Source: Yamagishiella unicocca (taxonomy: Eukaryota > Chlorophyta > Chlorophyceae > Chlamydomonadales > Volvocaceae). Taken from it: DNA of 64,000 nucleotides. The notes beneath the pieces were generated by a model that had not been told where the DNA came from, ran no database searches, and saw only the letters and a program-made list of their open reading frames with translations. Numbering within the stretch: position 1 is the first letter of the stretch; each line of letters starts with the position of its first letter. This document shows, in pieces, positions 39,101-49,752 of the stretch. The stretch spans positions 434,001 to 498,000 of the forward strand of contig BDSL01000072.1 in assembly GCA_003116995.1 (NCBI GenBank). The letters are read 5' to 3'. The position numbers and the translations under genes were made by a program.

Positions 39101-41453
39101 GGATCGGGATCGGGATTGGGAGAGAGACAGAGAATGGGACCGCGGGGGCGGCGACACCTGGGATCGCGCCGCCCCAGGCGCCGGCGGCGGCCGGGGCGGC
39201 CGCCGAGCGCCCGACGCGCCGCTGCGCGGCCCCCCTGGAGGGCCACCGCCGCCACGTGGCGCTTACCGGGAATCGGACTGGGACGAGCCGCCTGCTCGCT
39301 CGGGGCCAGGGCGGGACCCGCCGCAGCCGTCGCACCACCATCAACGCGGGCCGCAGCCGCTGCCGCAGGCCGGAGCGCGGCCGGGCAGCCGGGGGGGGTC
39401 CGGACCGGGGCGGCCGCCGTCGCCGCCGGGGCCTCGCTACAGCTACCGCGACTCGCCGGTGCGCGAGCAGCTACTGCCGCTGAAGCACGACGAGGCGGCG
39501 GCGAATGGTCGCGGCGGCGGCGGCGGCGGCGGAAGGGGCGGGCCGCAGGGCCTAGGGCGGCGGAGCGCCGGCGGCGGTGTTGGCGGCGGTGAGAGCCGGC
39601 CGGGCCCGGCGGGTCAGTTCGCGGCAGTGGCTGTGGCTGTGGCTGTGGCGCACAGTGATGATGATGGTGATGACGTCAGCGCGAGGCGCGCGAGCAGCAG
39701 CCGCAAGCGCCCGCCGGCGATGAGCTTCTTGCAGGATGGACGCGACGATGACCCACAGCAGCAGCAGCAGCGGCAGGAGGAGAAGGGGGAGAAGCAGGAG
39801 AAGCCATCGCAGCAGCAGCAGCAGCCGGACAAGGCGCCGGATAGCCGTGAGAGCGATCGGGAGCTGCGGCGGGAGCAGAAGAAGGAACGCAAGCGGGCGC
39901 GGGCGCGGCGGCGGGAGGAGGCGGAGCGGGAGCGGGGGCGGGACGGCGCTGACAACGACGATGACGATGACGATGACGGACCATCGCCCAAGCAGCAGCA
40001 GCAGCAGCAACACCAGCAAAAACAGCCAGCGCTACTAGACAAGCAGCGGGACGAGCAGCGGGTCCAGAAGCGGGACGAGCAGCGGGACGAGCAGCGTCGC
40101 CGCGACGCCGCCGGCGGGTCGGCGGCTGAGGAGGGCGAGGAGGGCGAGGTGGAGGAGGGGCAGGAGGTGCTCCCGCCGGCCCGCACTGCCTTCGAGCCCG
40201 CCGCCGGCGCCAAGCGCCACGCTCCGCCGACGGGCGCCGGCTCCTCTCCCCAGCGCCCCTCGCACATCGCCTCGCGGCCGCTGCTGAAACCCGCCTCCCC
40301 TCCCCACGGCCTGGAGGCCGCGGCGGAGGCGGAGGAGGGCGAGGTGGAGCTGCCGCCGCCGCCGCCGCTGCCGGCGGCGCCGTCGGGCCGGTCGCGTTCC
40401 TCCACGCCCGACGACCCACGGGTCGGCTGGCGGCGCGGGGCAGCTTCTGGGGATCACCCCGACGCGACCAGGGGCCCCGGCCAGGACGCAACGCATGACG
40501 AGCAGCGGCCACTGAGCAGCCACCGTAAGCGCAACGCAATCACCTTCAACCTGGGACCCCGGGACGGCCCCGTGGGCCCTACACCGCTGAGGCTCAAGTC
40601 CTCGTCACCGCCCGTCTCATCGCTCTCGGGCCGGGGTTCGGGACCGTACGGCCACCACGCGCCGCCACCTCGTGGCGCGCCGGGCCAGTCGCCGCACGCC
40701 GGGGGACCCCGAGGGGGCGGCGCCGCGCAGCACCCGCACCCGCACCCGCACCAGCAGCAGCACCGCCAACAGCATCACGAGCAGCAGCAACAGCAGCAGC
40801 AGCAGCAGCACAACGAGCAGCAGCAGCACGGCGGCGCGGAGCCGGATGCGGGGGCGGGAAGGCCGCCCCGCGCGCCGCTGACTCTGGGGATGCGCCACTC
40901 CAGGGATGGTGGCGGCAGCGCAGGTAGGGTGTGGGCCGCGGCTCGGCGTTGCGCGGAAACGACTCGTGCGGTCCTTGTGGTTTGGGGAAAATGTCCCATG
41001 GGGTTAAGATTTAGGATACGCTTCCGGCCCTTGGGGGCTGGGGTTTAGGGTTTGGCTGTGGCCTTAATGGACGTCAAGGGAGGGCGCTGCTGTACCAACT
41101 GATGCCACGTCAGGTTCAAGCCGCGCCCGATCTGGCACTGCTGCCCACGTGCAGGTGCCCTCGGCCCCAGCCATGCCAAGTTGGCTCCCCGGGAGCGCCC
41201 CCCTGCCCAACACCAACACCAACACCAACACCAGCAGCAGCAGACGCCCCGGCAGAGCCGGGACAACGGCGGCGGCGGCGGCTTCGTGATGGCGGTGACG
41301 GCGGGCATCAGCATGGCGCTGTCGGCTGTGCAGGAGGCGGCAGCCTCTGCAGGCGATGATGGGGGCAGGCCGGGCGGCAAGCGTCGACGAGACGGTGACG
41401 GCGACACGGAAGCCCGGCGGGTCCGTTCCCAGTCGCCGTCCTCACCCTGCTAG
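30111..41453 (+). CDS. Giant Tudor/PWWP-like + CID (RPR) domain protein, HUA2-like
   Basis: Eight exons: 30111-30170, 30364-33386, 34099-34210, 34507-34631, 35015-35250, 35610-36237, 36896-40923 and 41155-41453. Total is 8511 nt (2836 residues), with phase kept at every junction. Residues ~15-110 look like a Tudor/PWWP barrel (GKFWGIVSKYD..APWTIYYP..DADEENG). About 800 disordered residues follow, with AT-hook-like KRKPGRPPK and KRPKGRPRR. Residues ~925-1110 resemble a CID/RPR domain (LNVLYVMDNMLHR, RKVTEVWKKRNLLDASVLD), then a conserved-looking EFEMYAINRFG segment. Next come an acidic patch (DWEVDDDNDMDM), a PPPHG-repeat Pro/His block, a long RD/RE-rich block and Gln-rich sequence. Plant HUA2 proteins share the order PWWP, RPR, acidic segment, Pro-rich tail and act in transcription/RNA processing. 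CID domains bind the RNA polymerase II tail. The family is inferred, and the size is extreme. Confidence 0.75.
32030..32240 (+). repeat. Coding repeat in HUA2-like exon 2
   Basis: Imperfect ~60-75 bp units encode DGAKEDGPKEDGAKVQAG-like repeats followed by RLKVQT/AD. Unlike the intronic arrays, the reading frame is preserved, which fits a coding repeat in a disordered region. Confidence 0.8.
33404..33420 (+). repeat. Dispersed short intronic motif, copy 3
   Basis: GATCCGCGAATCCACGA, matching 8211-8231 and 13681-13703. It starts 18 bases inside HUA2-like intron 2. Confidence 0.5.
33590..34076 (+). repeat. Dispersed intronic element (family D1), copy in HUA2-like intron 2
   Basis: The proximal end reads GAGGAAGACCCGTGGATGCG, then agaaaagaccgtttaggaca. 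The distal end reads CGTGTAACCGGGCCTTCTCG. The last ~100 bp (33976-34075) align with 15958-16062 in a MutS2 intron. It occupies most of intron 2 and ends about 22 bp before the acceptor at 34098. Confidence 0.7.
34252..34420. repeat. 26-bp tandem repeat in HUA2-like intron 3
   Basis: About six diverging copies of GACCTATGTGTTTTCCTCGG plus CCCCCT. They fill roughly half of the intron 34211-34506. Confidence 0.88.
35461..35495 (+). repeat. Fragment of dispersed element D1 distal end
   Basis: GTCGTGTACCCGGGTCTGCT-like block in HUA2-like intron 5, matching the distal ends at 16045 and 34045. The proximal half was not found here. Confidence 0.45.
36239..36541. repeat. 24-bp minisatellite in HUA2-like intron 6
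   Basis: About 12 copies of GTGGGTGGCAGATCTCCCAG plus TGTG. They begin exactly at the predicted donor (AG|GTGGGT at 36238). Because 24 is a multiple of three, the frame would stay open as VVGGRSPS repeats, so retention of the repeat as coding is a real alternative for the first part. The spliced model joins phase-correctly to exon 7 and avoids the stop near 36619. Confidence 0.9.
37320..37560 (+). repeat. Coding Pro-Pro-Pro-His-Gly repeat
   Basis: About 14 units of roughly 18 bp encode (P)PPPHG within exon 7 of the HUA2-like gene. Period multiple-of-three and conserved frame mark it as coding. Confidence 0.85.
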
Positions 41454-43109
41454 TTTGAAATGTTACTGTAGTTGCAGCACAACGGTCGTGACACGCACAC
41501 GCACCCGCACCCGCCAAGCCACACCCCCAGTGCAGCAGCAGAGAGTGTGGCGACGGCCAGAGTGCACACCTCCTTTCGCTGGCACCCGACCGGCCCACGA
41601 GTTGCGTCTGGAAGAGCGGCGCGCGCGTGAACAAACAGATACGGTCGGGATTGGGTTGTGCCTCGGCGGCGGTGACGGCGGCGGTGCCGGTGGCGGCGGC
41701 GGTGCCGGTGACTGAGGCTGAGGCGTCTTCAAAGGTGGCGTTAGTGAGGTCGCTGCGGCACCGATGGGCCCGTCCCGCGAGCGTCTAGAGCCGCCGCCCC
41801 CCGGCACGGCACGCTACGCTCCTAGGTCGACTGCAAGCTTACTGTAGCTCGCCTGTTGGCTCGACTCCGGCTGTCACGGCGTCGGGAGCGGCGGGTGTGC
41901 AGTCCAGTTGTATATCGATAGTCTTTTACCATGACTAGAAGAGGCACGTGCCCTAATACGGCACACTGAGCTTGCCAGCGATGAGTGGAAACCCCGGGGT
42001 GGGTGGGTTGCGAAAAGAAAACGAACCCCGGGTGGGTGCGGGGGTTCGAGGAAGACCCGTGGATGGGGGGGTGGGGGGGTGACGCTGATCCGGGGACGCC
42101 GCAGCCCCTGGCAAGTCCGCTGCATAGCAGTCCCAGGGCGCGCATGTCACGCAAGAAGCCCAGGCGCCTGGCGAAATGCCCCAGCCTTCGAGCCAGCCTC
42201 TTAGTTGCTCATACGTCGACGACTCGGGTGTGAGACCACCGGAAGGTTAGGAGGGAGGCGCGAACGCAAAAACGCGAGGCTGCTCGAGTCAGCGGCCGTG
42301 AAAGCGCTGCTTGTAGCTCACGGCAGCCGATAGATGATGAGGATTCTCTAGGGCAGCGGGTTGAAGGTGTTGGGTTCTGTCGCGGTGTCCTTGGGACGGA
42401 TGCGGGCTAATAGCTGTGCAGATGGCGTAGGCTGTAGTAGTCATTCGGGTGTTTTTCCTGTTACGCGGCGTCGGCGAGCCGGCTGGCGCGCGTTGTGGTG
42501 CGCGTCATTGCAGCCGTTTAGGCATCATTGGGCACGTCAAGGGAAGGGGCACACGGTTCAAGCGGCGGAGATTTGCCGGGCAGTCGGCGTAGGCGCTTGG
42601 GCACGCGCGGCATTTGACTGCGTGCACGGCCCTGAGCTCGGGGTGTCGGTATCGGACCGCCGGGTTGGGCACATTCAGCGTCACAGGCTTTTATAGTTCC
42701 TGGCGCATCGTATCTCTTCTCCACACATCGCGTGATAAATATTAAATGTACTTTGCACTGTCGTACTGTACGGCGTCTCGTTGTCGTGATATTTCAGCCC
42801 CCATGACGCCTCGCGTGCGCGGATCCGGCGGGGTGGGGTTGGCATAACCCCCCCGGGGGGGGGGCTCCTCAACAACCCTACATCCCCGCTGCTGGACATC
42901 ACCTCAAGGTCTGCCCCCACTCCCCAGCTCCCCTCGACTGCTGGCGGACCACCACGGTAAGTTTGAAGTCGACTACGGGACGACGTTTACGGAGGTGTGC
43001 AGGCTGGGTTCTGTCGCCTAGCCTCTCGACCGACAGAGCTACCTAGGGCGGCTACCAGACTTCACCAGCTTGACCTTCGCCGCATGGCATGCACTTTTGG
43101 GCGCTGCCG

Positions 43110-43152
43110 TGCCCGGTTGGTTCTGCCTTCTGGCCTGGAGCCCACTGCGACA
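43110..43152 (-). repeat. Dispersed repeat D4, copy 1
   Basis: The minus strand reads GCAGTGGGCTCCAGGCCAGA, then aggcagaaccaaccgggca. It matches the plus-strand copies at 43578 and 44741. Confidence 0.6.
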
Positions 43153-43577
43153 AGTACTAGCTACTGCTGCAGTGCATCGGTGCACGCCGTACTACTGGCC
43201 GACTATGCCACGTCACCTGCCCACCCACCCTCGTGTCCTCCCAACGCCGTGATGCCTTCCATGCAGGTCCGGCCCCGCAGCCGCCGCCTTCCAGGCGCAG
43301 CGGGATGGCGCGACGTGAGGATCGAGTGCTGCTGCCTATCTAAGCAACCGCCATGGCAGCAGCGGGAGTCGCGTGCGGCGCATGTCAGCCAGGACAGGAC
43401 AATGTCTTTACCGGGGTGGTAAGATGGTCCCGGATGGGCTGGAGATCTGGAAGACGGCAAACCGGTGTGAACGGCGTCCCAAAGGGCAACGACGCGGTCT
43501 GATTGAACGATAGCGCACAACCAACTCGCAATCCCAACAGCTCAGCGTTGGCCAAGGTAATTGCAAGGTAGCACACG

Positions 43578-43660
43578 TGACAGTGGGTCCGAGGCCAAAA
43601 GGCAGAACCATCGGGCACATCGCCGGACACTGAAGGAGACAAAAGAGACAGAAACAGAAA
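43578..43660 (+). repeat. Dispersed repeat D4, copy 2
   Basis: GACAGTGGGTCCGAGGCCAA, then aggcagaaccatcgggcacatcgcc-type sequence and a gaaggagac..agagacagaaa tail. About 80 bp are shared with 44741-44818. Confidence 0.7.
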
Positions 43661-44544
43661 CCCAACCATGTTTTGGTGGGGGCTGCGAAATGGCTGCACG
43701 TCGCCAGTACGACCGCAGTCACTCGTCAATCCGTTCTGTAGTTGCTAGACACTATAGCGGGCTCCTGAACAAGGGGAGAGCCATCGGGCCCTTCGCCCCG
43801 AGCGCTGCAGCAGACGAAAACTCATGAGATGTTACAGAGGAAAACCGACCGAACCGTGCTTGTCATACCGGTATGTATTGTGACGCGAGTCGCAAAGGCA
43901 AAGGCATCAGCTTGGATGGTCCCCAGCAGTGACACCCACACGGGGCGTAGGCTCGCTCGTACCGCTGCCAGAAATTATGGACAAACGCTAGGAGGTGGCG
44001 CCTTGTTCCGTCGGGACTCACCAAATTGCAACCGGCGCGGGCACAGTCTGCCGCTGCTGGGCTGGGTGTGGGTTGAACAAAGGGGCGAAAATCCATGAGG
44101 GTGTGCTTGTGCACCAGCAAGACATGTATTACGTGATGCCGCGTCCTCAAGCCGACCCCCATTGAATGCCGGTATGTGCGCAAATGGCAGCCTTATCGTA
44201 TCCGTGTGGTCCCATGGGTCCGTCAATATACCACGTGACACTTGGGATTGAGAGCACGGCGGTCGGTGAGCGTCTTGCGCCGTGCTCGCACGGCGTGGAG
44301 GAACAGCAGCCTCTCAGAAAAGGGGAGGGAAGCTACAAGCGGGCTTGGCGGTTGGCGGTTGATTGGTGAGGGCGGATGGATGTCTGGGGGGCTGGGTCGC
44401 CTGTCTATTGTTTCCCAAAAAGGATCGTGTGGGGCCCAGGTATCAACAGACAACAACAAGTAGCGAACAAAGCAGAGACAGAAGTAGCTGTGTGCTTGAG
44501 CACAACATGCCAGCTACCACGCATCCAATGAGCAACTCCTTGTA

Positions 44545-44620
44545 GGGCGGCGATGCATGGGGCAAGACCTCAAGTAGGGCAGTAGGGCGGCGATGCATGG
44601 GGCAATACCTCAAGTAGGGC
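44545..44620. repeat. Tandem duplication, about 37 bp
   Basis: Two copies of a segment reading GGGCGGCGATGCATGGGGCA, then a(g/t)acctcaagtaggg, separated by 3 bp or less. Confidence 0.88.
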
Positions 44621-44740
44621 AAGGGCACCACCGATGTGCTCCCTCTCAGACCATGCCATGCATGTCATCCTGTGTGTGTGGGTCCCCCCGACTGGACGCG
44701 GCGTGGCACACAACACGGCGTCTGTCTGTAGCAGTAGCAG

Positions 44741-44818
44741 CTACAGTGGGTTCCAGACCAAAGGGTAGAACCACCGGGCACATCGCCTGACGCTGAAGGA
44801 GACGAAAGAGATAGAAAT
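44741..44818 (+). repeat. Dispersed repeat D4, copy 3
   Basis: CTACAGTGGGTTCCAGACCA, then aagggtagaaccaccgggcacatcgcc-type sequence and a gaaggagacgaaagagatagaaa tail, matching copy 2. Shorter matches to the first ~25 bp lie at 62660-62690 (plus) and 63706-63735 (minus). Confidence 0.7.
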
Positions 44819-46045
44819 TAAAGTCTGTGTTGGCGCTGTGCATTTGCAACAGATGTCCCCACGTGTCCGCATTTCCGTGCAGGTGCTGCCATGCGTGGCG
44901 CTCTCGCAACCAAGCGAGCCCAATACTGGCGGTGGCGAGTGCTGCTCCGAGATGTTGGCAGCCGACGTGATAAGGCCGTCGCAAAGCCTAGGACCTTGAA
45001 CCCTTTGGTGTCTTCTGCTGCCGCCTGACGGCACCTGCACCATATACGCAGTTACATCTGAAGAGTATGATAAGCAGAGGCTGTGGGGCGGGGAGCGGCT
45101 GCCTCAGCAGCGGTGCGTGAGGAGTGCGGGCGGTGCAAGAATGGGCAAGATGGGGGAGGGCTCGGGCTTAAGAGGCGGTGTTGCCGTCGGGTCTCAGAGC
45201 AGGCTGGGTTGCAGAAGCGACACGGGTTATAGTGGGGCGCCACACACGGGTTAGCAAGGCAGATGAAACGGGCGATAAGGCGACTGCGGTAGCTCATCGC
45301 CTACTGCTACGGCCGGGGCTTTTGCGGAGGGCGGCGAGGCAGAGGCAACGGGTAGTGTTACAGCGAGCTCAAGACCAGGAAGTGTGGTAGTAAGTGCGAA
45401 ATCGGGGCCGGACGGTGCGTGGGGCCCGGAATATAAACCACCACAGGCAACCCGCCAGCGCGTGTTGCATTTTGGGGTTGCAGGTGCTAGGCGTTACCGG
45501 TAATACCGGTACACGGCGGAAGCTACGCAGGTCTGTGACCACGTGTCATCGTATTATTTGCTGACTAATCATTTGTTTGCAGATCTTAGAGAACGAAAAC
45601 GCATTTTCCTTTCTTGGAGCTTGGCCACTCGATGCGTGCACGATGTGCCGATGCGCTCCAAGACGCTACCAGTGTCCAAATTGTTCCTCCATCCCAGACC
45701 GGGCCACCACAGACACCGCAGCAATGCACATCATGCATCGGGGGCCCCACCGCATTGCATGATTTATTGGGCTTGGCCCCTTGGTTTGGTTTCGGAGTGG
45801 GTCCGAGCTCCTCTCTCAATACCCGCTATGTAAGGCAGCTACTCTCCGGTACCGGCATTTCTCGCCAGGTGCTAACAGCGCCGCACATCCGCCTAGGGGG
45901 CGAACCTAGACCAGCGAGTGCTCGACACGAGGCCGCATTCAGCCAGTCCAGGTCCGGGTGGTGGGCATCAGCCCTCAGGTCTCCCTCCTCGATGGATCCA
46001 ATGCGGCCATCATCGTCGAGGCAGCCCTGACTGGCCGCGTGCATG

Positions 46046-49000
46046 TCACAGCGCGGACTGCACTGGTGCGTCAGCTGGCGCAGCTCCACACGGCCCCTCC
46101 CCTCCCCCCTCTCCCTCCTCCCCGCCGTCGCTGCGGCCGCCATGCGACTCGCCCGTGCGCCTCCTCAGCACAATGATCCTCGCCGTGGGACTGTGCACCA
46201 GCCGCTGCTGCTGGTGGTGTTGTTGCTGCTGCTGGAGGTCGCAAGCGGCCTCCTGCTGCTGCTGCTGGTTCTGCTGGTTCTGCTGCTGCAGTTGCTGGAG
46301 TTCGCCGGCGGCCTCCTGCTGCTGGTTCTGCTGCGGCTGCTGCTGGTGGAACTTGTCGACGAGGCGCGCCTCCAGGTCGCGCATGACAGCATCGCCCTGG
46401 GCCAGCCGCCGGGCCCGCCAGGGGCCGCCTTCGGACATGACCTGAGGGCCGGTCCGGGACCCATGAGGTGGAGCGCAAACCAGCGGACCGACAGCCAACG
46501 GAGAGGGTACCGATAATCACATAGTGGGGACAGCACGGCCGTCGGAAGGAAAGGAGCATGCCGCCCGGGTGCCGGTGCAAGTAGGCAAACACCGGTGGAG
46601 TTCTGTAGGACCATACCGGTAGTGCCGCAGCAGCTGTGGAGTCGCAGCCTACCTTCCAGAGGTGCTCGATCGAGTCCCACTCGATGCGGTGCGGCTCAAG
46701 CCGATCCGCCTGCGGTTAAGGCCCGGGCCCACGTATGCGACAGCGACATCGGCAGACACGTCGGCAGACACATCGGCAGACACATCGGCAGACACATCGG
46801 CAGACACATCGGCAGACACACACGGTATATACACTGCAGGGCCGCAGGAGCCCGCAAGTCGGCAGCAGCAGCGCCACAGCAACACCACCCAGCAGTCGTC
46901 CCCCCCTCGCTACCAGCCCAGCGACTGGCGCAACACAAGCCTGCGTTGTGTTCCATTCCAGACCCTCGAAAGGGCCTAGGAGGAGGACGAGGAGGCTGCT
47001 TTCCCAATCCCAGGCCGGTGCCGCCGCCGCGTCCCTCCCAACGGCCCCACCAGCAGCTGCACGCCCTCCACGTCCCGCAGCACCGGCTCCGTCAGCCGGA
47101 GCTCCAACTCGCTTGCCGGCGTGCCTGCAGCTGGCGGCGCGCGGCTCGCATCTGCCGCCGACTTCTCCATGACCACCTGCGGGCGAACCGAGCCGCTGGA
47201 GGCTTAGGCGGCTACTCTATAAAGAAATGTCCACAATGGAACGGGACCACCGCGCGCAGTGGCTCGAGAGCCGAAAGGGGACCGCCGCGGCGGCGGTGTG
47301 GCCAGCGGGCGAATCGAGGGCCACGAACGCGGTACTGGAGGGGACTGAGTCCTGATGGATGAAGTAAGGTCGGGCGAGGCAGCGGCTGTGCCGCAGGCCG
47401 ACGGCCTTCTGGGGCGATGTAGCCCCATCTGCCTCCCCCAACACCCATGTAACACCAACATGGCGCGCGCTGACGCGCGGCCGCGCCATGCAGGGCAGTC
47501 ACAACTGTCCTGCCCTGCCTGTGAAGCCGCTCCTCACTGCTCCCGCATGCACCCCGTGCGCCCAGGGTGTCACCGAGCATAAGGCCCGTCCTTCGCACTT
47601 GCGGGAGTCACCCCCTTCACCTGGTCGAATAAGGCCCACGGGCCAGCTGGGTCCGAATTGGAGGGCCACAGCACCACCACGGCCACACCACCGGGCACCA
47701 GGGAGCGAGCCCACGAGGCCAGCGCCTGGCGGCAGTAGCAGAGGACGAGATGGGCGTTTGGACAGCCGAGACAGCTGAACGCGCAGGGCTGTGCCTCTTG
47801 GCAGTAGCCGCGCGATGTTTGGAGCCCCCTTGTGACGCTTGCCGGCCTCCCGCCCTGGGCCCCCACGCCGCACCTGAGGTGCCACCTGTGCCATCTGCTG
47901 CAGGCCGAACACGGAGAGCACCGCCGCCGCCGGACCGTAGGCTGCAATGCAGCTGGCATCTGCCACGTGGACATCCAGGGGGGCAGCAGCCGCCGCAGCA
48001 CCATCCACCGCCTGCTGCTGCTGTTCCTCCTGGTATGCCCGGATAGCCTCACGAGCCAGCTCAACCATGCCCTGCGACAGATCAATACCGTACACCGCCC
48101 GTTTGCCGCCGTACAGTCGGTGCAGCAGCACCAGCTCGTGACCTGGACGGGCGTAGGTGGGGACACCTCTGGCTATGGACAGTAGCAGGCGGTTGGTGAC
48201 TATGTACGACGGCAGGCCACCGGATTGCGGAGCGTCCTAACGCTGCCGCTCTTTCCTTTTATTGCCCACTGCCCAGCATTGCCATCCCACCCAGCCCCTC
48301 ATTAAGAACACGGATCGCCTGTGTGGGCGGCCCCCTCCAACCACCACCACCACATGCGACGACGCCGACGGGGGGTATGCGACCCCTTGACCTCGGCGCA
48401 GGGACTCCGTCCCCTCACAGCCATACACGCTAGGGGCTACGCCGTGACCGCTTCCGCTATGCACCGTATCTGAACCGTACGGAAAGCGTACGGAAATCGC
48501 TATATTGGCATCGCCTTCCCCCTCAGCACGCAGTCGGTTTGCAGTCTCGCTCTAGCATGCCCAGCCACCACACCAAGCTCCCTGCCATACGCCCGAAACC
48601 GGGCTCTCAAACCGTTTCACTCGACCGCGCGGGGCCCTTGTTTACGTTCGTCTTGACATATAGCAGCCGGGGTAGACAATCGACCTCCGGACCCAGTTAC
48701 CTTAACCAAACCCTCCAGCAATGCCCCTCCAGACGTGTGTATCAAATGGTTCCAATTCGGTTTACGTTCATTGCCTACCCACGGGTTTTCCCTCGTGCCC
48801 CCTCCTCAGCACGCAGCCAGGCGGTTCGCGTCCATAGATGGACGCACCCGGTCCGCAGCACGGCACGACGATGGGTCCGGGGGGCAGCGTGTGCTGCTTC
48901 AGCTCCCGCAGAGCGGACTGCAGCCAGGGATCGAAGCGCGGAACCAGCTCCCTGCAGGGAAAGCGACTCCTCCGTTACAAAAAGGGATTCCCAAACGGGC

Positions 49001-49144
49001 CGAAGCCCAATTCTCGTCATTTTGCAGGTTAAAAGTTGACTGCACCTACTGCAGGTATAGCTGCGCGGCCTCAGTCCACGCATTATCTAGCAGATCCGCT
49101 CTGTCCTTAGGAACCCTGTGCGCGCCGCCCGATACGCGCGCCAT
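46046..49144 (-). CDS. Class I SAM-dependent methyltransferase with Gln-rich C-terminal tail
   Basis: Seven predicted exons: 49144-49053, 48951-48848, 48142-47874, 47725-47621, 47176-47051, 46709-46653 and 46441-46046. Total is 1149 nt (382 residues), in phase. Motif I is IVVPCCGPGHELVL, with the last Gly codon split by an intron. It is followed by AVYGIDLSQGMVELAREAI (binding of the SAM ribose by the acid after strand 2), LDVHVADASCIAAY, FGLQQMAQ and RSLVPGGVAVVVLWPS. RIEWDSIEHLWK and MSEGGPWRARRLAQGD come later. This is the class I methyltransferase order (type-11-like). The substrate is not predictable. The last ~90 residues are Gln-rich with many pure Gln runs. The exon 1 donor is weak: the only phase-consistent choice is CT|GCAGTA, a GC donor. 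A consensus-looking GT seven bases later would include an in-frame TAG. The start and first junction are therefore the least certain part. Confidence 0.75.
46740..46822. repeat. 12-bp tandem repeat in methyltransferase intron 5
   Basis: About six copies of CGGCAGACACAT, between exon 6 (46709) and exon 5 (47051). Confidence 0.9.
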
Positions 49145-49752
49145 CGCGCAACGATGCTGTGTCCGAAATACTCCTACACAAGCCCTGCGCCGCATTGGCG
49201 GCCAGCAGGAAGCGCCGAGAGGAAAAAGGTGGTGTGGAGGGATACTATGTGTCGTCCTTGGCTCGTACTATGCAGTACATCAAGTCCTCTTCAACTGCCC
49301 TACGGTTGGCCGGTTTGCCAGCGAGAAGCTAGCCCTATGGGATGTGATTCTTTGGTTTCAGCCCCTTCAGCCAACACCGCCACAAGACACGGCTTTGGAT
49401 GGCCCCCACACGCGCAACACCGCTGGACCGACCCCGCGTCACATCGTCAATGTCTTGTAAGAATAAGCACACCATATACGCCCACCGCCTCCTTCGCTGC
49501 GCCGTACGGCACGCAGAGGCAACTTCGCGCAGCATTTTCTTTCCCACCGTGCCGTACGGCACCTCGTGCAATGACAACGACTCGCTGGTCCGGTCAAGTC
49601 TCGTGTGCGCTGTCCGTTATTCTCTTACCGTAAGGCCCCTTCCGCCCGCTTATGAATCCCGCCCCACTCAGTTGGTCTAATGGGCGTGATTCAACGCGGA
49701 CCCCCCGGCTCGCATGCGACGTACGGCCAGACGTACTACAGAGAAGATGGCA
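49145..49752. other. Spacer between CXC gene 3' end and methyltransferase 5' end
   Basis: Both flanking genes run leftward. It should hold the methyltransferase promoter and the CXC-gene 3' UTR. No TGTAA was noticed on the minus strand and no gene was recognised. Confidence 0.4.

Larger units (their letters stand above)
41454..46045. other. Gene-poor 4.6 kb interval with dispersed repeats
   Basis: It should hold the 3' UTR of the HUA2-like gene (left) and of the methyltransferase gene (right; TTACA at 45358-45362 could be its TGTAA signal). The short ORFs show no domain or convincing splice pattern. Three copies of a dispersed repeat (D4) lie at 43110-43152, 43578-43660 and 44741-44818. A tandem duplication lies at 44545-44620. 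Around 42000-42070 there is a D1-like GAGGAAGACCCGTGGATG fragment. Confidence 0.5.

Noticed and set aside
38043..39344. 433-codon and 389-codon minus-strand ORFs
   Set aside because: Shadows of the RD/RE-rich region of HUA2-like exon 7. Leu/Arg/Pro-rich without domain character.
45577..45762. Plus frame with CTMCRCAPRRYQCPNC, resembling a HIT-type zinc finger
   Set aside because: Only part of the Cys pattern is present, the rest of the frame shows no fold, and no flanking exons or good splice sites were found. Probably chance.
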